From Stenotrophomonas maltophilia (GTDB lineage: Bacteria; Actinomycetota; Actinomycetes; Actinomycetales; Microbacteriaceae), in contig JACEFY010000001.1 of the NCBI GenBank assembly GCA_016807485.1, positions 1-64,000 of the forward strand: a stretch of 64,000 nt of DNA, written 5' to 3'. The position numbers and the translations under genes are program-made. Below the pieces are notes generated by a model. That model worked only from the letters and a program-made list of their open reading frames with translations, ran no database searches and had not been told where the DNA came from. Below are positions 15,909-25,165 of the stretch, one piece after another (position 1 is the first letter of the stretch; every line of letters begins with the position of its first letter).

Positions 15909-18205
15909 AAGGCCACAAGACATCGTTCGCCGGCATGTTCAACCCGATCGGCGAGGGACTGCCGCGCATCGAGCGCGTGGAGATCCCCCTCATCCAGCGT
16001 GACTATGCGCAGGGCAGGACGGGCGCCATGGTCGAGGCAATTCGGCACGACTTCCTCGGAGCGCTCATCGACGCGATCGCGGGCGACGAGTCGCTGGACC
16101 TCGACTTTGTCTACGGCGAGATGGAACAGTCAACACTCAAGCCACTTGACGGGCAGCAGCGGCTCACGACGCTTTTCCTCCTCCACTGGTATCTCGCAGC
16201 GCGAACGGGACGGCTTGCAGAGGCTGCGGGCATCCTGAAGCTCACCTACGCGACTCGCCCTACGGCGGAACTCTTCTGCCGGCAACTCGTCAACCCGCAG
16301 CATCCGCTCACCGACGACTTCACCACACCCGCCAAGTGGATCACCGACCAACCGTGGTACCTGTACGCCTGGCGACACGACCCGACAGTCCAAGCGATGC
16401 TCGTCATGCTCGACGCCATCCACGACCGAATCGTCGCCACCGAAGTCGACGTACACGCTGCGTGGGCTCGGCTCACCGACGCGCAGTCGCCCGCGATCTC
16501 GTTCTACTTTCTCCCGATCGACGACATGCTCTCGGGTGATGAGCTGTACATCAAGATGAACTCCCGCGGAAAGCCGCTCACCGAGTTCGAGAACTTCAAA
16601 GCCCGGTTCGAGAAGCTCCTCACCACCTGGGTCGACCCGAAGCGATTCGACCGCATCATCCACAAGATCGACGGCACATGGACCGATGTCCTCTGGCAGT
16701 TCGACGGCGGCGATGACGTCATCGACGACGAGTTCGTCCGCTACTTCGACTTCGTGGTCGAGGTATGCGAGTGGCGTGACGGGGAACCGATGCCAGGCGC
16801 AACGCCCTTCGAACGAGCGGAGCGCGCATTCGGCGACAGGAACCCGAACCGCGGGGCACACCTCGACTTCCTTGAGCACGCATTCGACACCTGGGTGGGC
16901 GTCGAAGACGTGCGAGCCGTCTTCGCGAGCGTCTTCACCGACGCCCGAGGAGCGTCGACCGCGGCCGAGGAAGGAACGGTGCCGATCCCCGACGCGACCG
17001 ACATCAACCTGTTCGCGCAGTGCCTGCAAAGCTACGGTGTTCGCCGCGGCCGCGGTCGCCAGTTCTCACTCGCAGAGACCCTCTTCCTGCTCGCGATACT
17101 CATCCACCGGCAGCATGAGACCCCAGACTTCACCAGACGGCTCCGCACGCTTCGGAACCTCATCGACCTCGCAGACGACGAGGTCCGCGAAGCACGCATG
17201 CCCGACCTCGTACCCGGAGTCGAACGGCTGATCCGCGACGGCTCGCTCGACGAGCTACGAGGCTTCAACCCAGACCGCATCCGCGACGAACAAGAAAAGC
17301 AGGCCTACGCGGGCACCGACCTCGAACTCGTCATCCAGCGACTGGAAGACCATCCGCTCCTCCGAGGCCGTCTCTTCGCCTTCGACCTCGACCCCGCAAC
17401 TCTCCCCTCGCGCGCTTTCGCGTTCCCCAAGGTCGCCGATCCCGCGCAGTGGCCGCTCCTCACCGGGGCCCTTCTCGCGAATGGCGACTACGGCTACGAC
17501 CTTGGAAGCGGCCGCGTCCGACAGTTCGGCACCGGCGCAAGGAACCAGGCGCTGCGATGGCGCGAAGTCCTCTCGCACTACGGTCGCGGAAGAAATGCCG
17601 AGATGCGTGCGGCACTGGGCGCGCTGCTCGACGAGGTCGCGGCATCACCGGACTCAGACTCGGCGGCTCTCGAACGCGTCGCTCAGGACTTCGTCGCTTC
17701 GCGTCGCGAATCCGGCCTGCTCGACTGGCGCTACTACATGGTCGCCTACCCCGCCATGCGCGAAGGCGACACCGGCATCTACTACGGCGAACACCGCTCC
17801 ACACGCGGAGTCTGGGGCTACTCCATGTGCATGCTCCGAACGCAGTCCCTGACCGGTAGCGCCTACTACCGGGACCCGTACCTCCTCGCCATCTACCGAG
17901 CGAGCGGCGTCGAGGACCGGCTGAACAACCCGTGGTTCCGCGGATACGAGACCGAGCCACGATGGTTGCGCCTTTCAGAGAGCGGGGCCGGCATCCGATG
18001 CACCGAGTCCGGCTTCCAGCTCGATCCGCCCACGGATGAAGCTTCCGCGCGCCGCTTCTGGGACATCTGCAAGGTGCACGGATCCACCGATGCGGGCGTG
18101 CTTCCAATCCGTCAGTTGGAAGTCGACGGCGAACTCATCGATACGGAGGACCGAGTCCTCAAGGCTTCGGCAGCACTACGCGATCTGACAGCGGCGAGGC
18201 TCTAG
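15905..18205 (+). CDS. Second DUF262 protein of the pair
   Basis: This 766-residue partner has the same DUF262 motifs ('PLIQRDYAQGR' near residue 30 and 'LDGQQRLTTLFLLHWYL' near 79), but I see no EHxxPQ-type HNH motif. Instead there is a long, Arg/Asp-rich C-terminal half (about 300-766) of unknown fold. It overlaps the first DUF262 gene by 4 bases (GTGA), so the two are almost surely produced together in fixed ratio. A plausible reading is a two-subunit GmrSD-like restriction or abortive-infection module with one nuclease-bearing and one recognition subunit; this is inferred. Housekeeping roles are not known for such pairs. Confidence 0.8.
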   Translation: MKGHKTSFAGMFNPIGEGLPRIERVEIPLIQRDYAQGRTGAMVEAIRHDFLGALIDAIAGDESLDLDFVYGEMEQSTLKPLDGQQRLTTLFLLHWYLAARTGRLAEAAGILKLTYATRPTAELFCRQLVNPQHPLTDDFTTPAKWITDQPWYLYAWRHDPTVQAMLVMLDAIHDRIVATEVDVHAAWARLTDAQSPAISFYFLPIDDMLSGDELYIKMNSRGKPLTEFENFKARFEKLLTTWVDPKRFDRIIHKIDGTWTDVLWQFDGGDDVIDDEFVRYFDFVVEVCEWRDGEPMPGATPFERAERAFGDRNPNRGAHLDFLEHAFDTWVGVEDVRAVFASVFTDARGASTAAEEGTVPIPDATDINLFAQCLQSYGVRRGRGRQFSLAETLFLLAILIHRQHETPDFTRRLRTLRNLIDLADDEVREARMPDLVPGVERLIRDGSLDELRGFNPDRIRDEQEKQAYAGTDLELVIQRLEDHPLLRGRLFAFDLDPATLPSRAFAFPKVADPAQWPLLTGALLANGDYGYDLGSGRVRQFGTGARNQALRWREVLSHYGRGRNAEMRAALGALLDEVAASPDSDSAALERVAQDFVASRRESGLLDWRYYMVAYPAMREGDTGIYYGEHRSTRGVWGYSMCMLRTQSLTGSAYYRDPYLLAIYRASGVEDRLNNPWFRGYETEPRWLRLSESGAGIRCTESGFQLDPPTDEASARRFWDICKVHGSTDAGVLPIRQLEVDGELIDTEDRVLKASAALRDLTAARL

Positions 18206-18242
18206 CTCGCGGAAACGGTTGCCTCAATGGAACCCGGTACAT

Positions 18243-18812
18243 CTACTCCGCGTTGTGCCCGCTTGCTGCGATGAAAGCGTCCTCCACAGCTCTACGCCGG
18301 GCGACGTCCTCGACGACGAAGGTGCGAAAGTCGGCAGCTCGGTCGTGAATCGGCGTTTCTGCGATCGCTGGTGCAGCGTCCTCGCCCGGCCACGAGGTCT
18401 GTCTGGTCGCGCGGTCGCGGTCGAGGCGGGAGCCGCAGGCGGCAACCCAGTCGTGCAGGCGTTCGCGGGCCTCGGCGAAGTCCTGGTGCCAGCCGAGTGC
18501 GGCGGAGCCGTTCTGCTGCTCGTCGTATGCGCAGAGCCAGTGGAGGTGGAGGGCGGACAGCTCCCAGACGAGCTCGGGGTGACGATGCCAGAGAGGCGGG
18601 ATGATTGATGGTCCGAGGCCGTAGGCGCGGCGGAGCCAGTTGACCCATCGGTCGAGTTCGACCCACTCGAACGCGGCCTGGTCCGAAGTAAGGATGTTCC
18701 AGTTCACCGGACGCGGAACCGAGGGAAGGCCTTCTGGCTCGGGATCCGGCGCGTCGGCAGGCGGCGGGTCGAACTGGTAGCCGGGGATATGCAGGGGCTC
18801 GTCGGCGGGCAT
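18243..18812 (-). CDS. DUF4913-like ICE protein
   Basis: This 189-residue protein has a Pro-rich N-terminal tail, then 'FEWVELDRWVNWLRRAYGL', 'LWHRHPELVWELSALHLHWL' and a C-terminal helix, matching the DUF4913 layout (a W-rich helical domain with W..HPE...L.aLW). It is the most distal gene of the transfer operon. DUF4913 proteins are widespread in actinobacterial conjugative elements and plasmids next to SSB and coupling-protein genes, but their job is not known. The plus-strand DUF262 gene converges on it from the left with 37 bases between. Confidence 0.65.
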   Translation of the reverse strand: MPADEPLHIPGYQFDPPPADAPDPEPEGLPSVPRPVNWNILTSDQAAFEWVELDRWVNWLRRAYGLGPSIIPPLWHRHPELVWELSALHLHWLCAYDEQQNGSAALGWHQDFAEARERLHDWVAACGSRLDRDRATRQTSWPGEDAAPAIAETPIHDRAADFRTFVVEDVARRRAVEDAFIAASGHNAE

Positions 18813-18823
18813 CTGAAGGACTT

Positions 18824-19249
18824 TCAGAGGGAGAGGGGTCGGACTGAGGACTTGGAATTCGACGGTGTCGCCGGCGCCAGCGGCGGGACGGTGCGGCGGC
18901 GCTGCAGGGTGTAGTTCGTTCGAGCGGAATCGTGGCCGAGGCGCTTGGCGACGAACTCTTCAACCTCGACCGTCTCGCCGTCACGCTGCCGTGCCGAGGT
19001 GTGGGTGTAGCCCTCGGCGATGAAAGCGTCGCCCTTGTTGAACATGGCGTAGGCGCGTTCGGCGTTTCGGCGGAACATGACGAGGTCGTGATAGGTCGTC
19101 TCGGTCCGGGTGAAAGTGCCGTCGTCGTTGCGGTCGAAATGCTCCTGCCCGATGCGCACCCAGAGTCGGGCCTCGCCCTTGGCGTTGAAGGCGAGCTGGG
19201 GCTCCGACGCGATGAAGCCGGAGAGGGACTGCTGGGTCTGGATCGTCAT
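18824..19249 (-). CDS. ssb: Single-stranded DNA-binding protein (ICE-type SSB)
   Basis: This 141-residue protein has one OB-fold: 'LSGFIASEPQLAFNAKGEARLWVRIGQ' start, 'TYHDLVMFRRNAERAYAMFNKGDAFIAEGYTH', then 'VEEFVAKRLGHDSARTNYTL'. The C-terminal tail is basic/polar and ends without the acidic DDDIPF-type tip that cellular SSB uses to recruit repair and replication partners. It therefore probably coats transferred single strands without engaging the host replisome. It lies 11 bases upstream of the DUF4913 gene and 55 bases downstream of the coupling-protein gene. Confidence 0.85.
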   Translation of the reverse strand: MTIQTQQSLSGFIASEPQLAFNAKGEARLWVRIGQEHFDRNDDGTFTRTETTYHDLVMFRRNAERAYAMFNKGDAFIAEGYTHTSARQRDGETVEVEEFVAKRLGHDSARTNYTLQRRRTVPPLAPATPSNSKSSVRPLSL

Positions 19250-19304
19250 CGGATGCTCCTAGGGAGGCGGCCGCGGTTCGGCCATCAACAGGTAGGTGTG
19301 TGCG

Positions 19305-21077
19305 CTATCCCCGCCGCAACTGCTCTTCGACCTGCGCGCGGTCCGCGCGCAGCTGAGCGCTGTCGGGCCGAGCCGTCCACTCGCGCAGCTGCGTGACGAT
19401 AGGCGGCGCCGCCCTCAGCATGAGCAGCGCGGTGCCGTACGGGAGCGTGCGGATCACGTCGGGCGGCATGATCGGGACCCGTCGTGTCGAACGCTGCTTC
19501 GATCGCAACCCGCGCTCACCGACGGTGATCGAGTCGGTGACCTCGTCGCGATCGCCGATCAGAGTCGAGATGTCCTGGAGGTCGCGAGACCCGGATGCCC
19601 CACCGAGCACGATCTTCGCGATGCTTGCGTCCCAGATCGCCGTCGCAGCGTTGTCGCCCCACCGCTGCCGAGCCTGAGCGAGCGACTGCAGCACCGGCAT
19701 GGTGGTGATTCCAGTGCCGCCGCCCTCCGCCATTAACACCGGCAACGAGGGCAGAGCGGCAAGGTTTCCGATCTCGTCCAGAGCCAGGAGTAGCGGTGGA
19801 TCAAGCCGCGAGCCCGGGGCGCGCGCGGCGACGCGTCGGGCTGTTTCGACGAGGTCCTCGATGAGCGCGGCGACCAGGGAGGACGAGGCGCCGGCGCCGG
19901 CGCCGGTGGCCAGGAGGTAGAGGGTGCCGTTGTGGCGGAGGAAGGCTTCGGGGTCGAAGTCTTCGTCTTCGCCGGGACTGACGGCATCCAACACTCGGGG
20001 GTCGGCCAGTGCCGAGAGTGCAAGCGAAACGCCTTGCCAGATCGAGTCGCGCGTCCGAGGGTCGGCGTCGATCATCGCCTCGAGAGACTCGGCCCAGCCA
20101 GTCGCCGCACCAGGCGTCGAGGTGAGGATCGCCACAGCATCCTGAGCCGCCGCAGGATCCAGCGTCCACCGGTACAGCTCCGCCGGAGAACGGCCATCAA
20201 GCGCGGCCGCGTGGAGGAGTGACTGGAGTGCGGTCCGTGTCTTTCCTTCCCAAAACCCGCCGTTCTCGACTCCGACGCTCGACAGGCCAGTGCCCGCCGC
20301 GAGTCCCGCGGCTCGAATCATTGCGGTGAGGGGCATCTCGCACCCGCGCACGGGTGACCACCGCAGGCCGGCCGGGACGCCCGGTGCGAGCTGCTGCGGG
20401 TCGAACACAGCGACGGGTCCGCGTCGCATTCGTGAGCGAATGGTTGCGGTGAGGTTGTCGGGCCGGGTGGAGGTGGTCACGACCGCGCCCGGGGCGTCAA
20501 GGATCGAGTTGATGACGATGTGTGCGCCTTTACCCGACCGGGGCGGGCCGATCACGAGGATGGAGTCCTCGACCGACGTCCACACTTTCGTGCCGCGCGC
20601 CATCCCGACGAGGTATCCCACGTCGCTGGGCTGGGGCCTGGTGACGGATGCCCTCAGGTGCACCGCTCTCGACAGCAGCGCGCGGTCTGAGGCTGCGCGG
20701 CGCACGTCGGCCGATGTCGCGATCCCGGCGATGCGATTGGGATCGGAACGAGTGTGGTGCGTGAGGTTGCGGATGACTCGCCAGATCCACCATGCGACTG
20801 TCGTGATCAGAGCGATGAGCACGGTGACGGCTGCCCAATAGGCAATGGGATTGAGCGCTGCAGAGCCGAGAGCGGCCCCGGGGTCGCCAACTGAGCCGAA
20901 GACCCCGAACCCTGCGGCCAGACCACCTGTCGGCAGGTCGGCGCCCGTCACGAACGCGGCAACGTTGCCGGCCACGCGGAGGACGCCTGCGATTACGACA
21001 ACTCCACCGAGGGCGAGCAGAGCGAGGTTGGTCAGTGCGTCGTGCCCGGAGACATCGAGGCCGTTGTTGGCGGTCAC
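19305..21077 (-). CDS. Type IV coupling protein (TraG/VirD4 family)
   Basis: This 590-residue protein has N-terminal membrane spans (about 15-45 and 78-100), Walker A 'GPPRSGKG' at 177-184 followed by the typical 'GAVVTTSTRPDN', and Walker B 'LLLALDEIGNLAALPSLPVLM' in the second half, then a TraG-like 'GTGITTMPVLQSLAQARQRWG'. It brings the relaxase-DNA complex to the transfer channel and powers export from the inner face of the membrane. The start overlaps the stop of the preceding gene by 4 bases, so it belongs to the transfer operon. Confidence 0.9.
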   Translation of the reverse strand: MTANNGLDVSGHDALTNLALLALGGVVVIAGVLRVAGNVAAFVTGADLPTGGLAAGFGVFGSVGDPGAALGSAALNPIAYWAAVTVLIALITTVAWWIWRVIRNLTHHTRSDPNRIAGIATSADVRRAASDRALLSRAVHLRASVTRPQPSDVGYLVGMARGTKVWTSVEDSILVIGPPRSGKGAHIVINSILDAPGAVVTTSTRPDNLTATIRSRMRRGPVAVFDPQQLAPGVPAGLRWSPVRGCEMPLTAMIRAAGLAAGTGLSSVGVENGGFWEGKTRTALQSLLHAAALDGRSPAELYRWTLDPAAAQDAVAILTSTPGAATGWAESLEAMIDADPRTRDSIWQGVSLALSALADPRVLDAVSPGEDEDFDPEAFLRHNGTLYLLATGAGAGASSSLVAALIEDLVETARRVAARAPGSRLDPPLLLALDEIGNLAALPSLPVLMAEGGGTGITTMPVLQSLAQARQRWGDNAATAIWDASIAKIVLGGASGSRDLQDISTLIGDRDEVTDSITVGERGLRSKQRSTRRVPIMPPDVIRTLPYGTALLMLRAAPPIVTQLREWTARPDSAQLRADRAQVEEQLRRG

Positions 21078-21649
21078 GCGAGGCCCGCGATCACGCAGGT
21101 TCCGGAGATGCGCCCAACGAGGATGACCTCGCCGTCGGCGCTAACCCGACAGATGCCCGGTTCCAGCAGCGCTCGCGCGGAGCCGTCCGTGGATGCCTTG
21201 GCGTGTCGCACGATGATCGCGACGGCGACCTCCTCGCCCGGGATGAAGCCGTCCTCGCCGAGTACGACGCGCGGCGGCGTGACGAGCGGCGCGGCATCGA
21301 TGAGACCCTCCGTGTCGGGCGTCCCGCCCGCATCGTCCCCACATGGCGGCTGCGCGGTGGGGTCGAGGACCCGTTGCAGCGGTCTCGTGACGAGATCTGT
21401 GAAGACGGTGCCGTCCGCTTCGTAGACGAGTACCCGCACCGGCGAGCCGCGTTCCGCCAGTACCGAGCCGATGACTGTCGCAAAGGATGACCGCACCCAG
21501 GGCGGCCCGAATCGAGGTGGCTCGTACGGCGTCCCGTCGACCGCGACGGTCATCGTGCCGTCGGCGGCGATCGTCATCGCGATCACGGGAAGGACCGGTG
21601 GGACGGGCATCACATCGGTCGCGGGTCGTGCCGCATGGATCGTGCTCAT
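21074..21649 (-). CDS. Conserved ICE protein of unknown function
   Basis: This 191-residue protein is read from ATG 21649, which overlaps the VirB4 stop (ATGA); a much longer frame extends upstream but only as the shadow of virB4. It begins with a Pro/Val-rich stretch, then beta-rich sequence ('VRVLVYEADGTVFTDLVTRP', 'GEEVAVAIIVRHA'). No membrane span or catalytic motif is seen. Its tight packing between VirB4 and the coupling protein suggests a structural or adaptor role in transfer. Confidence 0.65.
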   Translation of the reverse strand: MSTIHAARPATDVMPVPPVLPVIAMTIAADGTMTVAVDGTPYEPPRFGPPWVRSSFATVIGSVLAERGSPVRVLVYEADGTVFTDLVTRPLQRVLDPTAQPPCGDDAGGTPDTEGLIDAAPLVTPPRVVLGEDGFIPGEEVAVAIIVRHAKASTDGSARALLEPGICRVSADGEVILVGRISGTCVIAGLA

Positions 21650-23139
21650 TTCACGCCCTCCGTCATCCGGGTGGTGGTGTCGAAAGCTGCGAGCTCTGCG
21701 GGGTGCAGCTGGTGCTGAACGACGAAGCTGCGGTCCTGGATGCGCCAGAGCCCCTGCCCTGTGCCGAGGCCAGGCAGCAGGCTCTGCTCCGTGCCGGTGA
21801 GTCCCAGCGCACTGGCGGTGGCGCCGAGTTGGTCGACTTCCTGCCGATAGATGATCCGCGTTTCGGCGTTCGCGAGTAGGGATGACGCGATCGCCCGCAT
21901 CGCGGATCCTTGGTCGCCGACGTTGTCGAGGTCGGAGAGCTTGTGGAACACCAGCAGGTTGGCGATCCCGTAGTGGCGCGCGAGGCGCCACTGCGCGTCC
22001 ATCCGTCTCAGCAGCGCCGGGTGCGACATGAGGCGCCAGGCTTCGTCGTAGATGACCCATCGTTGCCCGCCCTGCGGGTCGAGCAGTGCCGACTCCATCC
22101 ATGCGGACGAGCACGTCATCAGTACGGAGACGAGCGTCGCGTTCTCTGCGACCCGTGAAAGGTCGAGGGAGATCATCGGGAGGCTCGGATCGAACGTGAC
22201 AGTGCTGGGGCCGTCGAACAGGCCGGCGAGGTCGCCGGCGACGAGTCGGCGGAGTGCGTGTCCGACGACCCTGCCGTCTTCTACGAGGCGATGGTCGGCT
22301 TGGTGGGACTCGTCGGGGGAGAGAATCCGGTCGACGACCATCGGCAGGATGGGCGTGTCGCACGAGCGGACCGCGTCGGCGAGCGCCAAGTCGATCGCGG
22401 TGTGCTCCAGGGGGCTCAGCGGTCGCTCGAGCACTGTTTCGGTGAGTGCTCCGATGAGGTCGCGGCGTCGAGAGGCGACTTGGCCGGCCCAGCTCTCGTC
22501 GGTGAGGCCGGATGGCCGGTGCCCTTCGTCGAGAGGGTTGAGGCGATTCGCCATCCCGTGACCGAGCACGATCGCCTGCCCGCCGACCGCTTCGGCGACG
22601 GCGGTGTGCTCGCCTTTCGGGTCACCGGGCACGTACACGCGGCGACCGAACGGGATCGACCTCGTGTACAGGCTCTTGACGAGGGAGGACTTGCCGGAGC
22701 CGACGATCCCGGCGAGCACGATGTTCGGGGCCGTGATCATCCCGCGGGAGTACAGCACCCACGGGTCGTAGACGAACGAGGCACCCGAGTACAGATCCTG
22801 CCCGACGAACACCCCTTGGGAGCCGAGCCCGCCCTCGGCGAGGAACGGGTAGGCGCCCGCGAGCGTTGCACTCGTGTCCTGGTGGCGCGGGAGGCGGAGG
22901 CGTCCCGGGGTGCGTAGCGCCGCCGGCCTCGATTCGCCCGGCGCGGGCAGGTAGGTGGTCGCTCGCTGGTCGGCGCGCAGCGCCTCGAGTTCGGCGCGCT
23001 GGGCGGCGGTGGCGGCCGCTCGGGAGTCAGCACTGAGCTTCTGGGATGCTGTCCGCCTGGCGCGACGATCCTTTCGCCGTTCGCCTGCGGGGTCCACGAG
23101 AACGGCGGTGTGAAGTCGCAGGTCCTCGCGCCCGCTCAT
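21646..23139 (-). CDS. VirB4/TraC-type conjugation ATPase
   Basis: This 497-residue protein corresponds to the ATPase half of VirB4: Walker A 'GIVGSGKS' at 144-151, 'VYVPGDPKGEHTAV' after it, Walker B 'RWVIYDEAWRLM' near residue 370, and a C-terminal 'ANLLVFHKLSDLDNVGDQGS' segment. VirB4 energises assembly of the transfer channel. The N-terminal VirB4 region appears to be supplied by the separate SCO6880-like gene two genes upstream, the usual split in actinobacterial systems. Start and stop overlap both neighbours by 4 bases. Confidence 0.9.
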   Translation of the reverse strand: MSGREDLRLHTAVLVDPAGERRKDRRARRTASQKLSADSRAAATAAQRAELEALRADQRATTYLPAPGESRPAALRTPGRLRLPRHQDTSATLAGAYPFLAEGGLGSQGVFVGQDLYSGASFVYDPWVLYSRGMITAPNIVLAGIVGSGKSSLVKSLYTRSIPFGRRVYVPGDPKGEHTAVAEAVGGQAIVLGHGMANRLNPLDEGHRPSGLTDESWAGQVASRRRDLIGALTETVLERPLSPLEHTAIDLALADAVRSCDTPILPMVVDRILSPDESHQADHRLVEDGRVVGHALRRLVAGDLAGLFDGPSTVTFDPSLPMISLDLSRVAENATLVSVLMTCSSAWMESALLDPQGGQRWVIYDEAWRLMSHPALLRRMDAQWRLARHYGIANLLVFHKLSDLDNVGDQGSAMRAIASSLLANAETRIIYRQEVDQLGATASALGLTGTEQSLLPGLGTGQGLWRIQDRSFVVQHQLHPAELAAFDTTTRMTEGVK

Positions 23140-23621
23140 AGCGACATCCCGCTGTGTCGGCGGCTCGTCGATCTCGAGCCAGAGGAGGAGAAGGGGGAGG
23201 TGCGCAGGAACGAGTCGTCTGCATTGATCCGTGGCGCGATCGCTTCGGTGAGGGGAAGGAGTGCGCCCGGTGAGGCGGACCCCCAGACGATCCGACCCGA
23301 GTGCTGCGATGCCCGATCCACGGCCAGTTCGGCCCGGGCGACAAGGGCGGATGCCCGCCGTAGCGCGGTCGCGGCCGCGTGCGCTTCCTCGATGCCCGCC
23401 CCGAGGTTGCCCTCTTCGGCGCGGGGGATCGCACTCTCGCTCGTATGGGCGGATGCGAGCTGACTAAGTACCTGCCCCAGTGATCTGAGGCCTCCCAGCA
23501 CTTCTCCCACCACGGCGTAGGTCTCGGCCGGCTGGTCGAAGGATCGGGTTGCATGAGCGAGTGCTCGGAGCGCCTGGCAGGCTTCCTCGCTATCGACGAC
23601 GGGATCTTGGAATGTAGGCAT
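23136..23621 (-). CDS. Small helical ICE protein between SCO6880-like and virB4 genes
   Basis: This 161-residue protein is Ala/Ser-rich and helical with no Cys, signal peptide or membrane span. It resembles small all-helical proteins found at this place in actinobacterial transfer operons, but I cannot name a family. The last ~30 residues are Ser/Arg-rich and disordered-looking. It overlaps virB4 by 4 bases; an 86-base gap separates it from the SCO6880-like gene, the largest gap in this half of the operon, so an internal promoter is possible. Confidence 0.6.
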   Translation of the reverse strand: MPTFQDPVVDSEEACQALRALAHATRSFDQPAETYAVVGEVLGGLRSLGQVLSQLASAHTSESAIPRAEEGNLGAGIEEAHAAATALRRASALVARAELAVDRASQHSGRIVWGSASPGALLPLTEAIAPRINADDSFLRTSPFSSSGSRSTSRRHSGMSL

Positions 23622-23707
23622 TTCGCTTCCCTTGCAACGGAGTCTCTGAGAAGGTGCGTGTGAGTTCCCCGGGGTGAATGTGGCGTCGTCGGTCGGTCAC
23701 GTCACGG

Positions 23708-25165
23708 TCAGATGGTTCGGCAGAGGGGCAACGCGGCGGCGGCGAACGATTGCGCCTGTTGCCCGACCAGTCGGCGTGTCTCGCAGGCGGCCTGCACGGC
23801 GGCCTGTTCGATCGCGGCCACCGCAGCATCGAGTTCGTCGGCCGATGGGGCGGACACCGCGACAAGTCCGGTGTAGCGCAGCACGCCGTGTCCCGCGGTC
23901 AGGTCTGACTCCTGCTGGATGACGTCGTTGTATTCGGCCGTGCGCGCAGCGTCCTCGACCTGGCCGATCTTCGCGCGTTGCGCGGCATCCGAAAGAAGTC
24001 CGACCTTCTTTCTGCGGATGTCTCGCGCGGCGACATCGGCGCGGACCGGGGTGCAGATGAGGGTGAAGGTGCGCTGGATGCCGGAGGTCAGCAGCAGAGG
24101 AGAGAGGAAGCCAGGGAAGACCTGCGATCGGGGCCACTCCGAAATCCATAGGACTGCGTGATGGGCGGAGTCGGTGCGAAGCCGATCCCAGGCCTCGGTG
24201 ACGGCGACCGGCCCGGCTGTCGCGAGCGATCGGCCGATATCGCCGTGCCGCTCGAGCGCGGGCGCCGCAGCGGGGTCGTATGCGGAGCGGAGTGTGACAG
24301 CAACGTCGCCCGGCGTGAGCCACTCGGTGGGTGTCAGGTCGGCGGCGCGCAACGCTGTCGCGAAGGTCGTCATCTCTTGCCGGAGGACGCTCGAGGCGCC
24401 CTTCAATCCGCCGCCCGCGGCGCGGATCTGGCGGGCGGCGGCGCGCATGTCCAGGGCGAGAGAGATCGTGGTCGCGTGTCGCTCACCGGCAGGGCCCGCG
24501 CGTTCGATGAGCTCCGTGTAGGTCACCGCCGGCCAGGTGCCGTCGTCGATGCCGTGCCGCGCCCACCACTCAGCGAGCCCGCTGCCCGAACTCGGGACGG
24601 TGCGTTCGGAAACCTGTACGCGGGCGATGCGGCCGGACCGGCAGACGGTCGCGAGCACTCGACCCCAGCCCGCCACTCGCCGTTCCTGCTCGCCGCTGTC
24701 GAGGAGGACGAACGCCGGATGGGTGATGCCGACGACGGCGGTCAACGTCTGTGCATGTGGATCTTGGATCATGGCGGCGCCGGTCTCCGGGTCCACCCAT
24801 TCGCGGAGCGCTGCGGCGTCGCCGGGGAGGGCGAGCGTCCCGGCTGGGCGTGGCCGGACGACGTCCGCTCGGAACCGGAGTTGGCCCCCGATGCTTCGCC
24901 ACACCCAGCGGAGTGTGATCGGCATCCATTCGATGATCTTGCGTCCACCGACGGGGACGAACGAGAGCACCAGGCTGGTCGCCCAGATCGGTGAGGTGAG
25001 GCCGAACAGGATGCCGCCACCCATGTAAACCGCGGTCGTGAATGCGATGAGTCCGATGGCGAGTGTCACGAGCTGCGCGAGCGACAGCCCGAGCAGCACG
25101 CCGCGCTTGGGTAGCCGGGAGAACTGAACCGGGCGGAGCTGATTCGTGCGCGTGTTGGCGGTCAT
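23708..25165 (-). CDS. SCO6880-like conjugation protein (VirB3/VirB4-N-like)
   Basis: This 485-residue protein starts with a PrgI/VirB3-like membrane module: two helices at about 24-47 and 53-72 ('LVTLAIGLIAFTTAVYMGGG', then 'SPIWATSLVLSFVPVGG') followed by 'IEWMPITLRWVWR'. The rest is soluble and resembles the N-terminal part of VirB4-like proteins, with an Ala-rich helical region (about 240-300). SCO6880-family proteins are standard components of actinobacterial type IV transfer systems. It overlaps the TrbL-like gene by 4 bases. Confidence 0.85.
   Translation of the reverse strand: MTANTRTNQLRPVQFSRLPKRGVLLGLSLAQLVTLAIGLIAFTTAVYMGGGILFGLTSPIWATSLVLSFVPVGGRKIIEWMPITLRWVWRSIGGQLRFRADVVRPRPAGTLALPGDAAALREWVDPETGAAMIQDPHAQTLTAVVGITHPAFVLLDSGEQERRVAGWGRVLATVCRSGRIARVQVSERTVPSSGSGLAEWWARHGIDDGTWPAVTYTELIERAGPAGERHATTISLALDMRAAARQIRAAGGGLKGASSVLRQEMTTFATALRAADLTPTEWLTPGDVAVTLRSAYDPAAAPALERHGDIGRSLATAGPVAVTEAWDRLRTDSAHHAVLWISEWPRSQVFPGFLSPLLLTSGIQRTFTLICTPVRADVAARDIRRKKVGLLSDAAQRAKIGQVEDAARTAEYNDVIQQESDLTAGHGVLRYTGLVAVSAPSADELDAAVAAIEQAAVQAACETRRLVGQQAQSFAAAALPLCRTI

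Noticed and set aside
21650-22363. Long upstream extension of the gene ending at 21074
   Set aside because: The extension reads through the virB4 gene in another frame. The ATG at 21649 overlaps the virB4 stop and gives the normal coupled start.
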